From Hypholoma sublateritium FD-334 SS-4 (taxonomy: Eukaryota; Basidiomycota; Agaricomycetes; Agaricales; Strophariaceae): a stretch of 64,000 nucleotides of DNA. The position numbers and the translations under genes are program-made. The stretch covers positions 1 to 64,000 of the forward strand of contig KN817625.1 of assembly GCA_000827495.1 (NCBI GenBank), read 5' to 3'. The notes beneath the pieces are model-generated. The model did no database searches, was not told the origin of the DNA, and saw nothing but the letters and a program-made list of their open reading frames with translations. Positions 33,694-45,865 of this stretch are shown one piece after another; position 1 is the first letter of the stretch; each line of letters opens with the position of its first letter.

Positions 33694-35942
33694 ATTGGAG
33701 GCAGCTTCAAAAGCGTAGAGAGAAGAGGTTGATGACGCGCCTCCCGCGAAATTCATGCGGGGAAACTAAGTGCTCACTTCTTCCAATTTTCTTCTACTTC
33801 CTATGTTGTTCTTAGTTATCTTTTGCTTGTTGTATGCATCTTTAATTGTACGTACAGGTAATCATTTACAGTACACAGCACTCAGTGACCATGCCACACA
33901 ATACTATTACCAGGCCCGTGCGCTGCGGCAATGCGTAAGGTCTATTGCACCATAAATCCAGCACCGGAAAGACAAATATAATTGCAGTGAACGGCATGGT
34001 CCGATTTTCATCAATACGTATCATACTAGAAATCTGCTTCAAGGTCCCAGACTTGGTGGCTCCTATGTGGAGCCTGGCCTTCAATCAGCCCACCATTTCG
34101 ATATGGATGCAGAACGAATTTGGATTTTATCTTGATCCTAGGTATCGCATTGGACGAAAGGCATCCGCCTCGGAACACTGTCAATTTATACAAGTATGTA
34201 TCTCGACCTCGGTCTAAACGTCAACGCGTCAACGTTGACAACATCAGACTACAGCAGGGGCCCGAGCTCGTCGGCAACGGCCGGACGACACCAGGCTGGA
34301 TGATTTAAAATTAATGTTCTTGAACGTTGCTCGAACGTTGCCGCAGTCACTTGCTGGCAATGGTTACAGCTTGCATCCAACTCCCCCGTCCTTCAAACAA
34401 ACACTTGGCACTATCAAATTTACCCTTGCTCTGCAGAACGATCCAACCATCAAGCCCATAGAATTTCCCCGCTGCTGGCGCTATTTGGCTGTGGACGTCC
34501 CTGATGAGCGCCGGACATGCGCTTACCTATCTGCAGAGCTTGTCGCTTGTCAGAACCTCTTTTCTCTCTGCCTCTTTCAGCCAACAGCTACATCGTGGAT
34601 AAATTCTCCGTGATGGAGAAATACTTCTATATGGAATCAAAACGTACATGTCTGGGGATGCTACTCTTGTGAGATTCTACCCTCCTGCATTCCATCACAT
34701 ATGGCCCAACTATGAGAGTTAGGCGCTGGCGCTGCACACGGATCGAATGCTTGGAGTATTCAAGCTTCAGGCTCCAGGAACGAGTTGTTTGGGTTTGGGC
34801 CGTGCACGCTGATACGTCTTGTCGGCTTGGCTGCATTGTCATACGTAGCGCATCCGACCTGGCAAATTTCGAGGTGTGCATTTTCCCATACTCGTAGCAC
34901 ACTCGGATGCTTAGCTGCCACGTAGGCACATGCAGTAGCGACGGTCTTACGACGCCTCGGCGCCGCCGCAGCGACGCGCATCAGTGCGGCGCAACTCCAA
35001 TGTCGCAGCTAAAACATTGCCGCCCCGATGCTCACTGCCCATGAACTGTAATGTACCGTAGTCAGCAATCGCAGCCCGCGAGACCGGTGGGTGCCTTGAT
35101 GTATGCAGCCCTCACAGCCCGGGGATGATCGACAAGACAGTACCACCCGTGCCCGTGGTGAGTACGAAGTCGTGTATTGGCGATGGGGCGGGCGTAATAC
35201 GTACGACCGCAGGCGGCCGCGGTAGAGGCGCGATTATGACGATTCATTGGGGAGGGTATGTAATATTAACGGGATGCGCAGTTGAGCAGGCCGTCGGCTT
35301 AATAGATCTTGAAGCCAGTGGAATTTCAAAATACTTGGAATTGAAATTTGCTGAAGCTGTCTGTAAAAGACTGTAATGCATGGAGTCGATTGAATCACTA
35401 ATACTTTGATCTTTTTGGCATACTCTGATTTCCTTGCTAACTCGAGTCAAGTTTAGTAATAAGAATAGTATAAATGCATTGCGCCTGGTATGTGAGATTT
35501 TTATGTCATTTATAGGCATTAATTCACGGTTGCAGTCACGCCCGCGTCCTGACAGGTCGCACCGCCCAACTTGAAATCCATATCACTCATATTATCACTC
35601 ATATACTTATAATTATGACATGCTTTTGTTTGCCCATGATTTTTTCCTCCTTTTCGAGCTCGAGGGTCAAAGCTTTCCTGGTTCTTGATTTCTTACTTAC
35701 TAAAAATGAACGGTGATGGCCTGGTCTGCTTGAGTTTGCCCTGTCTTTGTCCTGTCTTTGCTGCAGCGAAGCGAGGCTGAACTTGTATTTATATTTTTGT
35801 CTTTCTGTCATTATGACAAAATTGTCTTGCGCCGGCAAGGCCACTCACGGTGAAGTTTGAATCGCCTTTAATTCTGTATAGCCTTAGATGTCGAACTAGA
35901 TCAGATCCTTGCATACCCTTCTTCTATCTGTCTTACAATGGA
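33694..35942. other. Intergenic, nothing recognised
   Basis: A short motif-free region with several frames below 105 codons. A spliceable coding chain is not evident. 33740-33900 and 35380-35640 are AT-rich. Confidence 0.4.
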
Positions 35943-37069
35943 CTATTGTGTGGCTTTGTTCATCTCCAAACGTGGCCAAGGAGGCCACTGCACGATTCTG
36001 GCAAGTTGCATTGTACCAACAAGCACATGCAAGCAACAAACTGATCTAATCACTGTGACAGCTTCAAGATGACAACGCCCGGCCTTCTGAGTACTATTAC
36101 AATAATGATAAGGCCGACCAGCGGCAACGCCCGCTACCCACTGCATTTTCGCAATCAAGGCATTCAAGTACGCAAAACTATCGCCAAATACACAGTAAAT
36201 AAACATTAAAAGTNCAAATATTTNAGGGAAATTGATCGGTACACATGGTGCAAAGTATCTAAGCACGAGCCAACGTACTTGGAATACTTGTCAGCCCATG
36301 TCCGATACATGATGACAGAGGCTGGCACTTACGCAGCTACATTCATGAGGGAAATTACATGATGCAATGACATACGCCCGGCGTCAATCCATTCGGGGTC
36401 CNACCTAATCCACCTAGAGCAAAGTTTCCCGGCCATCCAGAAAACATCTTCACNGGTCTGGTCGGCCGCCATCATTGCTGCTGCATAGGCGTAAAACACG
36501 GCAGAAGAAGATAGATATGACGCACCAGCAAATGCAGTAAATGCATTATGCATACACATCCTATCAGGTAGCAAAGGAGCAGCGTCGTCACAGATATGAA
36601 GTGCTTGTGGTAATCCGGAGATCAAATGAAGATAGCCCCGTGAGCGACAAACGTTGGCCCAGTCAAGGCCTAAAACAATGTCATGTGGTGCCAAAGGAGA
36701 TNTTGCAGATTCACTGTTCTCNTTAATGCAGAATGAGATTGCCGTAGTAAAACAGCCTGCAGGTACAGAGAGGGTCNAAGTAACAAGCTCAGAGCCACGG
36801 TGATCATCATGGCGTGCTGCAATGATAATATCTGCAAGTCGACGGGAGATCCGTGTCATAAAGACATTGGCTGAGTAACAGGCTGTGGCCGGTGTCGAAT
36901 TGGCAAGTAGGACTGACATCGGTCGGATTTGGTCAACGTGGGGGTGGAAGAAAGGTGCGTTCGCTGGCGTCGCTTCAAATCGAGCGCTGAGTCTCAGATC
37001 ATTCAAACAAAAGAAACGGGCGCGGGCGCCAAGTGTGACGACATGTTTCGTGGGAAGAGTAACACTCAA
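35943..37069 (-). CDS. Hypothetical protein, possibly retropepsin-like, partial model
   Basis: A minus-strand open frame 36329-37069 (about 246 codons, no ATG at its start) ends at a good GTAAGT donor and may continue in 35943-36266. Seven single Ns fall in this interval, so the model is unsure. The centre reads LSVPAGCFTTAISFC followed by PHDIVLGLDW; a beta-strand segment then 'DIVLGxDW' is the closing motif of retropepsin-like domains found in Gag-Pol derived and host-domesticated fungal proteins. The catalytic DSG/DTG is not visible, so if related it is inactive or the N-terminal half is missing. This is pattern-level inference only. Confidence 0.35.
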
Positions 37070-37231
37070 TTATGGAGAACGTGACGGGATGGGGCCCTAA
37101 AACCCTTCTACCTAAAGGTAGCGGGAATATGTGGCACAGCATCTCTGTTCTACGTTAAAGCAGTGGAAAGACTCTCAATTCCGAGTACATTCCCCCCTAA
37201 CCGAACCAACTTCTTTCACTCTCACAACGAC

Positions 37232-38953
37232 ATGTCCTATACCTCGACTCCGATACCGTGCTTGAAAAACTCTTCCGAACCGCCTTCGTATTCCAAAGAC
37301 CACTCTGTTAATGGTAAATTATATCCAATACTTCCAAATGGTACAGGACGCTACGATGTCTCTACAAAGTAAGTTTTGATTTCTCAAAGGCGTCTGTTCC
37401 GCTCTAACAGCCAGCACTTCACAGGGTCAAGCGCACAGTCATAAAAGTCGACGCCGGCGGTCTAATAAGCAACGACGCGTAAGCGTTAAGCCTCACTTAA
37501 CATCCACTCCTACCGTGCTGTGCTCACCACAGCCCATTATCCACAGGCCAATCTTCCTGCCACCCGGATGGGTCGCTGCTGTGCACCCGGAAGGCAACTC
37601 ATACTTCTTTCGAGCAGAGCCACCCCTATTACGTGTCGTCACCGGATGCAACATGAACGATCCGGCCACCGCAGAACGTGTCTCTGCGTGGGTGGAGTAC
37701 ATTCAAGCCTTCGCGCTTGAGAAGGGCATCATATTCACGGAGTATATGGAGTTGTTCATCCAACTGGACGACACTGACTGCCAATACTATCTGGCAGACG
37801 ACTCCAAATTGACCGTTTTCTGGCTCGAGAGCTACGAGAGCGACGATCTGGGGCTCTTACCTGTAGTCTCGCGCTCGCACATGATCCTGCAGTTGCAAAT
37901 TCAATACTGGGCCCATAGAGAAAGTTTCCCGCAGACCGGGATACGAAAGGAACAAATCGAAGAACTTATCCAGGTTTTTGCGCACGGTCTTGCAGACACA
38001 ATGACATCAGGGCTCTCCACCTTTCCTTACGAAGCGGAAGAAACACGCGAAATCTTGACTCTACTAGCATTGGTTCAAAACAAGGCCCACGAGAGGCATA
38101 CGGTTGTCATAGCAGCGCGCTTCTGGGGCGTTATAAGTGAGCCGCCGGCATCTCTACGCCGTCGCCGCTGTTCTAATAATGACAATCAATATATAGTGTA
38201 CTCACGTTATGAGAATCATCACGGACAAACTCAAGCACGGCTTTCTAGAGACACCTCCATCATCTTGTCCGAAGAGGAAGAAATACAGTGGACAAAGACG
38301 CCTATTGCTGTTCTGACCTTGGGGATGGCGGCGGCATTCAACGCCCGTCTCGACTCACTTTTCGTGGATGGTGTGGTCTACGGACCAGTATGGACGTCGT
38401 TCATGAGGTACTGCATGAATAGCTGGAAGCACAGTGCAATTGTATCCACCGGTTTCATATTGTAAGTTCCCGTCTGTGGTTATCAACGAAAACAAAGGCC
38501 GAAGCGCTGACCTTCTATCTCAGCACACAGATATTCTCATTTGTCTTACCGATCGCACCTATCCTCGCATACGCCTCTGCCATTTCTGCTGTCCTGAGCA
38601 TCCTTGTTGCGGCACTCCTCATTCACCGTCACGCAGAGCTAGCGTCGTCAACCGCCACCCAAGCGCATGACTACCTCGACGGAATAATATCACCATCCCT
38701 CAAGTTCCAGCCCGCGGCAGCGGTGTTCGCGCTTCCCAAGGCCCTAGCCACGCTCTCCTTTCTCGTATTGTGCTCACAGTGCATCTTTGTAGTCGCGGGA
38801 CTGACTGGGGCCCGACAAGCAATGGGCGTCGTTGCCGCCGCCGGGGGAGTACTTGTTTCAGTGTTCCTTGCTACCTTGAGCGCGCGGGTCTCCATTCGAT
38901 GGGGAGGTATATTCAGGCTGAGGTCTGCGCGGGACTCAGCTTTTTTAGTTTGA
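37232..38953 (+). CDS. WW-domain protein with C-terminal membrane helices
   Basis: Exons 37232-37368, 37425-37478, 37547-38136, 38197-38461 and 38524-38953 give 491 aa. Residues 67-85 read LPPGWVAAVHPEGNSYFF, the first half of a WW domain (LPxGW...G..YY). A long soluble region (alpha-helical, with TVFWLESYES) follows. The C-terminal 140 residues contain three hydrophobic helices (IFSFVLPIAPILAYASAISA, an ATLSFLVLCSQCIFVVAGL helix, GVVAAAGGVLVSVFLATLSA). This layout is widespread in Agaricomycetes and of unknown function. The 60-nt intron 38137-38196 has no stop and is a multiple of three, so its retention would give a 511-aa isoform. Confidence 0.75.
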
Positions 38954-39628
38954 TCGTTGCTCCCCGCATTTTTGGACTTTACAACTGTATTTTACTTGAC
39001 CATTGTTGCATATTATCGTCTCATTCTGTCCATCATGATTATCAAACTCGCTTACCTTGTTAGTGTATAATACTCTTTAGCCACATTTGTATCGTCTATA
39101 CCATTTACTATATGATATCCTCTTTATCTATATTTATCCGTAGTGGCCATATAATTATGACATGGACTGAGGCCATGCACCCACACACATAAATAAGCGG
39201 AAATAGAGATTGACACTGGCAGTGCACATCATGAATCATATTCGCAAGCTTATGATTCATTTGTTTTGGCATCTGTTTCACAAGAAATTGATGAGTCGTA
39301 GTCACATCGAAGATTATAGCTGCGGGATGTCAAGGTCCTCTAGTACTCTATCCCGAAGTTGACTACGTACACAGGCTTAGCACAGGCGCATGAATTCCTC
39401 GGTAGAAACATCTGACTCGCCTTACAGTGACGCTATACTATTACTAGTTCATTCTTTTAAGGCATGTTGAGAGCTTAGAATGGCCCAGAACATTTGTTAC
39501 TGACAGTACATCATTTACAGCGTGTACTTTATTCCATACATAGTACGGGCGTCACGATATCCGTACTGTCCGAGTGCATTTCAATCCAGGACAGAATGTT
39601 ATACAGGTAGAGGGATACAAGGAATGAA
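38954..39628. other. Intergenic between convergent genes
   Basis: AT-rich 3' flanks of the WW-protein gene and the carbonic anhydrase gene. No feature seen. Confidence 0.45.
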
Positions 39629-40526
39629 TCATTCACCGGGCGGGCCTTGCGAGATATTGAGGTCGCGCAGGTATCCGGTGTCCAATTCGTAGACCCAACC
39701 ATGTATCCAAACAGACTGTCCCTTTGGCGTGCCTTTCGTCCAGGCATCGATGATGGTCTGCGTCTGAGTAAGCTTGAACACCTGATCTTTGACGTTCTCT
39801 TCCACAACAACCGGGAGGGCTATGGACTCAGGGACAGAGGAGAGATTGAGCGAGATAGCAAGTCTGGTGAGAGGCTCTAGCCAGAGGTTAAGGGGGGCGT
39901 CAGCGGGCGCCGAGGGGATTGTTATGATGGGCTTATTAGGCGGAGGTGAAGGATTACTTTGTGCTGCGACCAGAGATGCATGCGCTCCGCCACATTCGCT
40001 GTGGCCCACTACGATCACTGCAACGAAGTTTGAATTAAGCCAATGTCAGGCGTCAATCAACGAGAGGAGAAATGGCACCGTTTTCAACGCCGACGTGATC
40101 AACAGCATACTCAAGAACAGAAAGTCCGTTTGAGTCGTTCAAGTGGACCTGGCTGCGTACGCAGTATTGTTAGTAGGCTGTCGAAAGTAATTATACGATC
40201 TCGAACTTTGCAATATTCCTGTGTACAAAAATATCCCCGGGACGAGCGAGCGTGATGACCGACTCTGGCACACGCGAATCCGAGCATCCAATCCATAGCG
40301 TCTGTACACTTTGATTCAGAGAGAGATAAACAATCAGATTTGATCCACGTACATGGGGGGTTTGTCCCTTGGCAGAATTCTCAAAGAAGTGGGGCTGGAA
40401 TCGCAGGACGCCCTCGACCCATTCAGAGTTGGAGACTAACAGATTATGAAGGACACCGTCCGAGTCATCTGCAAGCAAATGACTGCTTTCATGAGTGCAT
40501 TGCATGTGAGGCCTGTGAGGGGCCAT
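39629..40526 (-). CDS. Beta-class carbonic anhydrase
   Basis: Four minus-strand exons, 40353-40526, 40207-40301, 40079-40152 and 39629-40017, give 243 aa. The zinc ligands and catalytic dyad are all present: [11 protein letters not shown] (Cys, Asp-Arg dyad) near residue 65 and [13 protein letters not shown] (His and Cys) near residue 120. [14 protein letters not shown], split by an intron, is the conserved strand that follows. It catalyses CO2 + H2O to bicarbonate + H+ and supplies bicarbonate to biotin carboxylases, including the kind encoded at 20.9-25.8 kb. No signal or transit peptide is obvious, so cytosol is likely. An insertion [20 protein letters not shown] between strand and helix is longer than in most homologues. 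A TATATAA lies about 40 bp upstream of the ATG on the minus strand. Confidence 0.93.
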
Positions 40527-41403
40527 GATGGACTCGAAACTGGAAGGCTCCTACAATGAACGAGCACATTATATACATGGCCACCCCGGATTCCCGGTCC
40601 GCAAGCGTGTGGCGAAGCTCGTACAAGGAAGTAGTGGGCGAGCTTTATTTACTCAAACGTTAAAGAACGTCGACTAATGTGGCACCATTCACCCACTAAT
40701 TCATCAAAATTTGGGCAGACAAGCATGGGCATCGCTTTTGCAGTCGATTGATCTCTAGTAATTCACCTTCCATACCGCTTCTTCTATGCCAATTGGTGAT
40801 GTCCGCGGCTCCCTGGTTTAAGCTTCTCCTATTTTCACCTTGCGCCGCCACTCACATAATATGTCTTTATTTCAGTTGATTGGAGTGGGATTGGATAATT
40901 AGAAGACGTCAGATATCGATCTAGTTTAAGTTTTGACTGCCACCCTCTGAATGCCAGATAAAGGAGTCATCTACCAAGGCCTGAATACTATAGATTGATT
41001 GGTTAAGCTAATAAGCTATGCTGTCTCGCAGGAATATTTCCTAGGCTGCCACGGCCAGTGGCCGTGGCCAACGAGTGGTCGCGGCCACATGACCAGATCT
41101 CGACGCGAATGGAGCGCGACGGACGCTGAATTTCCTCTGGATCAGGATGTCCTCATTGTTTTTTTTTGATCGTAGCAAAAAGGTACGCCACCCTAAAGAG
41201 AGGTTGCGATGGCCCAAGGAGCGAGACGGGCCCTTTTTCGGCTACCTTGCGAGGGGCTTACTGGCGAAGCAATTATCGACCCTGAGCGCTTTGTGCTTTG
41301 TGGCATGTACATTTAAAAAGAGGCCGTACTCACCTTTGCCCTCCAGAACTTGATATACCCCTCCTACCTACGCGCCCTTTTATTTACCATCCATTTCATC
41401 GCG
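40527..41403. other. Intergenic with GC-rich palindrome
   Basis: No gene. A 21-bp palindrome at 41048-41068 and neighbouring GGCCA-containing inverted pieces lie in the middle. Confidence 0.45.
41048..41068. repeat. 21-bp GGCC palindrome
   Basis: GCCACGGCCA-G-TGGCCGTGGC, perfect 10-bp arms around one base. A further GCGGCCAC copy follows 23 bp later. It may be a bound operator or a hairpin; it lies 336 bp upstream of the zinc-finger gene ATG. Confidence 0.8.
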
Positions 41404-42235
41404 ATGTCTAACCAAGATGACCTGGTCACATTGACGTACGTGCCAACTGATGTCCCGCTTTGCCAAACCTCGAGGCTGATTATTCTGATACTCCAGTGAG
41501 AATGACATGCAGGCAATTTCGACCGCATGCCAGCAGGATCCTATCAACATAATTTGTGTCGGCGTTTTGACGTAAGTCAACGCTCTACTGTTGGATTTCT
41601 TTCTCTCTAACAATACCTCCCCATTAGCGGCTTCTTCGATATGAAGGACATTATCACCCTGTCCGGCCTTAGTATTGCAGAAATACTTAAGAGCGCCGAG
41701 CTGGAGCAGGCTCCAGAAAAAACTCAACTGTCGCCTACTGTACAACACGAATCATACCACCGTTTAGAAGGTGGTGGGAGCAACCTCAAGCGCAAATTCG
41801 TTGTGTCGGACCACCTTCGCGCCTCGTCTGAGTACATTGGTCCCGCGCATTGATTTCTTTTCGCTAACCCGCGTATTTCCTAGAACAACGCCAGAGCCTC
41901 CGGTGAAGCGACCCAGATTGGGCCAGAGGATCTACTGCCGCTGGGGGGCGTCACAACATGCTACACCCTGCGGTTTTAGCTTTGGATTGACCATCGACAA
42001 CACAGCGTTCGTGGATCACCTCGAAGACGTCCACCACGTGCGCTTCGCCGGGAGCAAAATGCGCCGTGACGGACTCTTGCGAGATAGACGGTATCTTCCG
42101 GCTGGGAACTGCAAGTGTGAATGGGAGGGTTGCTCGCTGAGCTCAGAAAAGTCGGAACTGGTGGACATAAAAAAGATTTGGTACCACGTTAGGACGCCTG
42201 GTCACGCGTACGCCGTGGAGTATACACAAGAGTGA
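41404..42235 (+). CDS. Zinc-finger-like hypothetical protein
   Basis: Exons 41404-41435, 41497-41571, 41628-41831 and 41884-42235 give 220 aa. The C-terminal half carries two C/H clusters: CRWGASQHATPC...HLEDVHH and CKCEWEGC...WYHVRTPGH. Two Cys then two His, about 20 residues apart and repeated twice, suggests a pair of degenerate C2H2 fingers of the type C-x(4-10)-C-x(15-25)-H-x(3-5)-H. The N-terminal half is helical (ITLSGLSIAEILKSAELEQA) with Lys-Arg patches (NLKRKF, VKRPRLGQR) that could be NLSs. It is a candidate small transcription factor; DNA binding is inferred. Confidence 0.7.
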
Positions 42236-43857
42236 AGGAGTGGTGCGTAGATGGGGGTGTCCGGATTAGAAACGTTATCAATATATCCATCTCCAAGCGG
42301 TTTGTACGCTCCATGTCTGAGGTATCATATATCATGGACCGCCCGCCAACAGTGGCTTGAAGCGTGAGGAAGGCAACGGGTCGCCAGATGTTGCGAGCCT
42401 AAAACAACGTACAGAGCGTGGCGCTTAGGTCGGCGAAAAATTTATCCCTTCCCAGTCAAGATAAACTGAGTGCAAAATAGTAGAACGACGAGACGACTGT
42501 GTTCTTCTCAACGCAGATATCCATTGAGGGTTTGGAAGGGTTTCGACGGCGGGGCTCTATATAGAAAAATGGAGCGCCTGTTGGGTAACGAGTACCGATT
42601 CGCGGACGTCAACGACTCATACGCACATTTTTTAGCCATCTATCTGCAAAGAGCATAAAATCTGGACAAGGCTGGCACCTTGTGAATCAGGTCGAGTGGA
42701 TGTACGTCCCAAACCAAGAGGGCTCGTCGACAAGAGAATTTCCGAGGGTAGTTCCAGGAAAAATAACGTGAGTCGCACATATACACGCGAAAGCCTTTCC
42801 CAGATCATCTTGAGCATAATCTCATGTAGGAAGTATCGGGAATTCATGGCTGTGTAGTTTATCTCAACCGCTGTCATTGCAAGGATGATCGAAGAATTGG
42901 ATGTGCAATTGGGTACGCTGGGATCGGTTGACGGTTTCAATACAGAAGGTTCAATCCCGAACGACCCCACATCGACACCTACGCAAGGTCGGGTCTGGTC
43001 CAAGACGTATTTCAGACTGCACACCCCCCGGTCGAGTGTCGTTGACAGAGGACTCCGGAGAAACAAGATTCCAAGGATAGAGAATACGAATTTTTCATAG
43101 CTGGAAGTTCTATGGTGCGGGAGGAAGTAGTTATAATAGCTGGGAGCATCGTTGGGCGTAGAAGGGAGAGTCGGGGAGAGGTGCCAAACAAGGACCAAGC
43201 GGAACCTTGAGATGATTCGCGCACGGACCAACCAGCGGCCCCGTGCTTTCGAAGAGTTGATGCTAGCGCGAATGCTGGCCCTCGGTCCTCCGCGTCAGCC
43301 GCCGTGCTGACCCTTGCGGGATAAAACTGGCCACAATTTCCGCTCCTAAGTATATCAGATTGTGATCATATCTAAAGGCCTAAATCTCCACAAAAATTTC
43401 AGAATTTATTGTGATCTCGAATTAATACTCCAGCGCGCGAGTTCCTATTAGCCTGAGCGTGTTCGATGATACCCTGTTATTTTCCAGCTATCCTAGTCGT
43501 GATAGAAGCCCTATTTTCGATTTACTGCCTGGATTATATTCGTTGTTTTTATGTTCGAAGATCTCTGCTGCATAACTAGTAACTGTCGTCAGTTCCGTCT
43601 CGTTGAAACCTCCGACATGATCAGAGCGGATGCTGCATTTCATTTTTCCCGGTGAGAGGAAGACCGCTGGTTCGCTTGTCATCCGATATCAGGAAAAATC
43701 GTAGCGGGCCTGTTTGTAACGTGAGAGCCCCTAATCACAAGGGGAGCATATATATATGCCAACAATATGGTACATTACTCACTCTCACTTCAAACCCAAC
43801 ACCCACTTGACTCACTCTACTATAGTCAATACAAATCTATCGCTTTACACTATAACG
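42236..43857. other. Intergenic with one doubtful minus-strand frame
   Basis: A minus-strand 199-codon frame with an ATG spans 42632-43231. It is long for non-coding sequence here but has no recognisable domain, and overlapping frames look equally protein-like; it is listed as unproved. A TATATATATG box at 43749-43758 precedes the next gene. Confidence 0.4.
42632..43231 (-). CDS. Doubtful ORF, 199 codons
   Basis: Uninterrupted frame from ATG 43231 to a stop at 42632. Composition is Ser/Leu-rich. There is no motif, signal peptide or conserved neighbour arrangement. It could equally be a chance frame, or an exon chain with introns read through. Confidence 0.25.
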   Translation of the reverse strand: MVRARIISRFRLVLVWHLSPTLPSTPNDAPSYYNYFLPHHRTSSYEKFVFSILGILFLRSPLSTTLDRGVCSLKYVLDQTRPCVGVDVGSFGIEPSVLKPSTDPSVPNCTSNSSIILAMTAVEINYTAMNSRYFLHEIMLKMIWERLSRVYVRLTLFFLELPSEILLSTSPLGLGRTSTRPDSQGASLVQILCSLQIDG

Positions 43858-45865
43858 ATGGCCAACGTTTCTGTGGACATCGCGATAAAATATCTGCTTA
43901 CCTTTGCTACTTGCGTCCTTGGACTTCTCAGAGCCCGAATGGACGATAGATATCTCTCCGTTCACGATAACGATGCACACGCAGGTCATCCCATAATTTC
44001 TGTCGTCCTCGAAGTCTACGGCCAATTCCTCACCGCTATTATCTACACTTTCGTGGAGATCGTGGCTTGCATTCGCTTCGCGCTAATTTATAAGCTCCAG
44101 GGAAGCAGAAAGCATATCCTTCCTGTCGTCAAACGTCGCTCCCAGGCAATCCTCTACGCTTGGTGTGAGCGTGTCATCCACTGGGTAGCATCGCGTACGG
44201 AGAAATTTTCGCGAACGGCTGCTGGGGCTGTGGTTTCAAGACTTGTTGCTCCATGCACTGCGGTCGTCCGAGGATGTCACGAAGATCTCTGCGCTCTATT
44301 TGGGAATGACTGCTTCGAGGTCGCTGGCGAATACCTGCTTTGTCTTCTTGGACGGGGATTCTCTTGTATCACCAGCCGTATTGGAACGTTTTTGGATTCA
44401 GTTGCTTTGAAAGCCCATCGCTCCACACTACTTTGGTTGGTGTATATGCCTATCGCCACCTGGTTCTCCCTTTCTTTATGCGCTCTCTCCGTCTCCCTCG
44501 CAGTTGTCGCTCCATATACCTTCTATGCTAGCCCCGCATCACCAACCAAGCCGGAAGTTTCGGTGCATCCTGGCCAGCCACTTCGCTCCCAAAACGTCGC
44601 GGTCGAAATTGAAGAGGAAGCAATGTCAGCCACCTACCACAACGAATATAGTACCGATTTCGGATCCAACGCATTTATTTCGACGTCCACTAGCACATCT
44701 ATCCACGTCTCCGCTGTTCAGGAGTCCCCGTCTCTCAATCTAAGCGTGCTTCTAGCCGACATGGACCCCCACGCTGACATGTCCACCCTCTTGACACTCG
44801 AGATGAATTTTGTCCCAGAGATCTATGTTACTCCTGCCGATGAATCCGGACAGATATCCCGCCTCTCCGAAAGACATTTCGAGATCTCCCGCAGCTACGA
44901 TGAACTCAAGGATATCTCCAACTTCAACAACGATGCTGCCTCTCAGGAAGATATATTCCCTCCAAACGAAGCGCTCCCTATTGCGAGTGTTACTGCTTCC
45001 ACTGAAACGGTATCGGATCTCTCCGTCGTTGAAGAAGTCGCCGACTCGGACAGCCAGGTATGTATTTCTCCATCAACTTTACGCACGAACTCAGCGACTT
45101 TATCTATTAGGCTGGCAATGCGGAGGTAGCTTTTACCTCCTCCGAGGTACGTTTATCTATCTATCATACATGGGTACCTACCTGATATTTTCTCTCTTAT
45201 AGGCAGAAATTCTGGCGACGCTGCTGCTGCAGCTCGACGCCCGGGACGCGAGCGGCACATTCCGGCCGTACCTCGACAGCAGCGCCCTCATCCCGCGCCG
45301 ATCCGCCCACCGTTCCCCGGCTCCAATCAGCCCACCCGCCGTAAGGGCACACGAAGCGGTCGAGATATTCGACCGTTTCACGGACTACCAGGCCCCGCCC
45401 GTGGCTGTGAGTGCCTTATTATTTTCTGCTTCCAAACATCTGCTCATTCCTCTCCCGCAGCCTACAGACTCAAAGCTGTACGCCATGTACAGCCACGGGG
45501 CGGCCGAGGTGGTCATCAGCGCGGACGACGCGCTGTGGCGCGCGTCCGCCAGGGCGGGTGTTGCGGCTGCCATGCCGCACATAAAGGTATGCATTTTCCT
45601 TTTATGGTACCTTAAATTCTGAATACTGAGACCCATCATTTAATGTCAGCCGGCAACTCCCCCTCGGTTCGCCCCCGCTCACATGCATACGGAGGGGGTG
45701 GAAAACAGGCCGCAGCCTTTGCACTGGAGTCCGGGCCGTAGCGGCGCAATCCCCATTGTCGCCCCGCCTCCCAGTCGCCGCCGCCGCTCAGCACCAGTAA
45801 TAGGTGGGGCACTGGCCACTGGCGACAAGCGGAGGGACTACCTAACCCGCCGCGCGCTCAGTTAA
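43858..45865 (+). CDS. Multi-span membrane protein, unknown family
   Basis: Exons 43858-45057, 45111-45146, 45203-45406, 45461-45586 and 45650-45865 give 593 aa in frame. The N-terminal 240 residues contain three to four hydrophobic segments (KYLLTFATCVLGLL, AIIYTFVEIVACIRFALIY, WFSLSLCALSVSLAVVAPY). The rest is an acidic, Ser/Thr-rich region (about 270-460) and then a Pro/Arg-rich tail ending RRRRSAPVIGG. The start codon sits in a good context (ACGATGGCC), with an in-frame upstream ATG at 43756 as an alternative. I recognise no family; architecture with membrane N-terminus and long charged tail suggests an organelle- or septum-associated protein, which is speculation. Exon 2 is only 36 nt. 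Confidence 0.65.
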
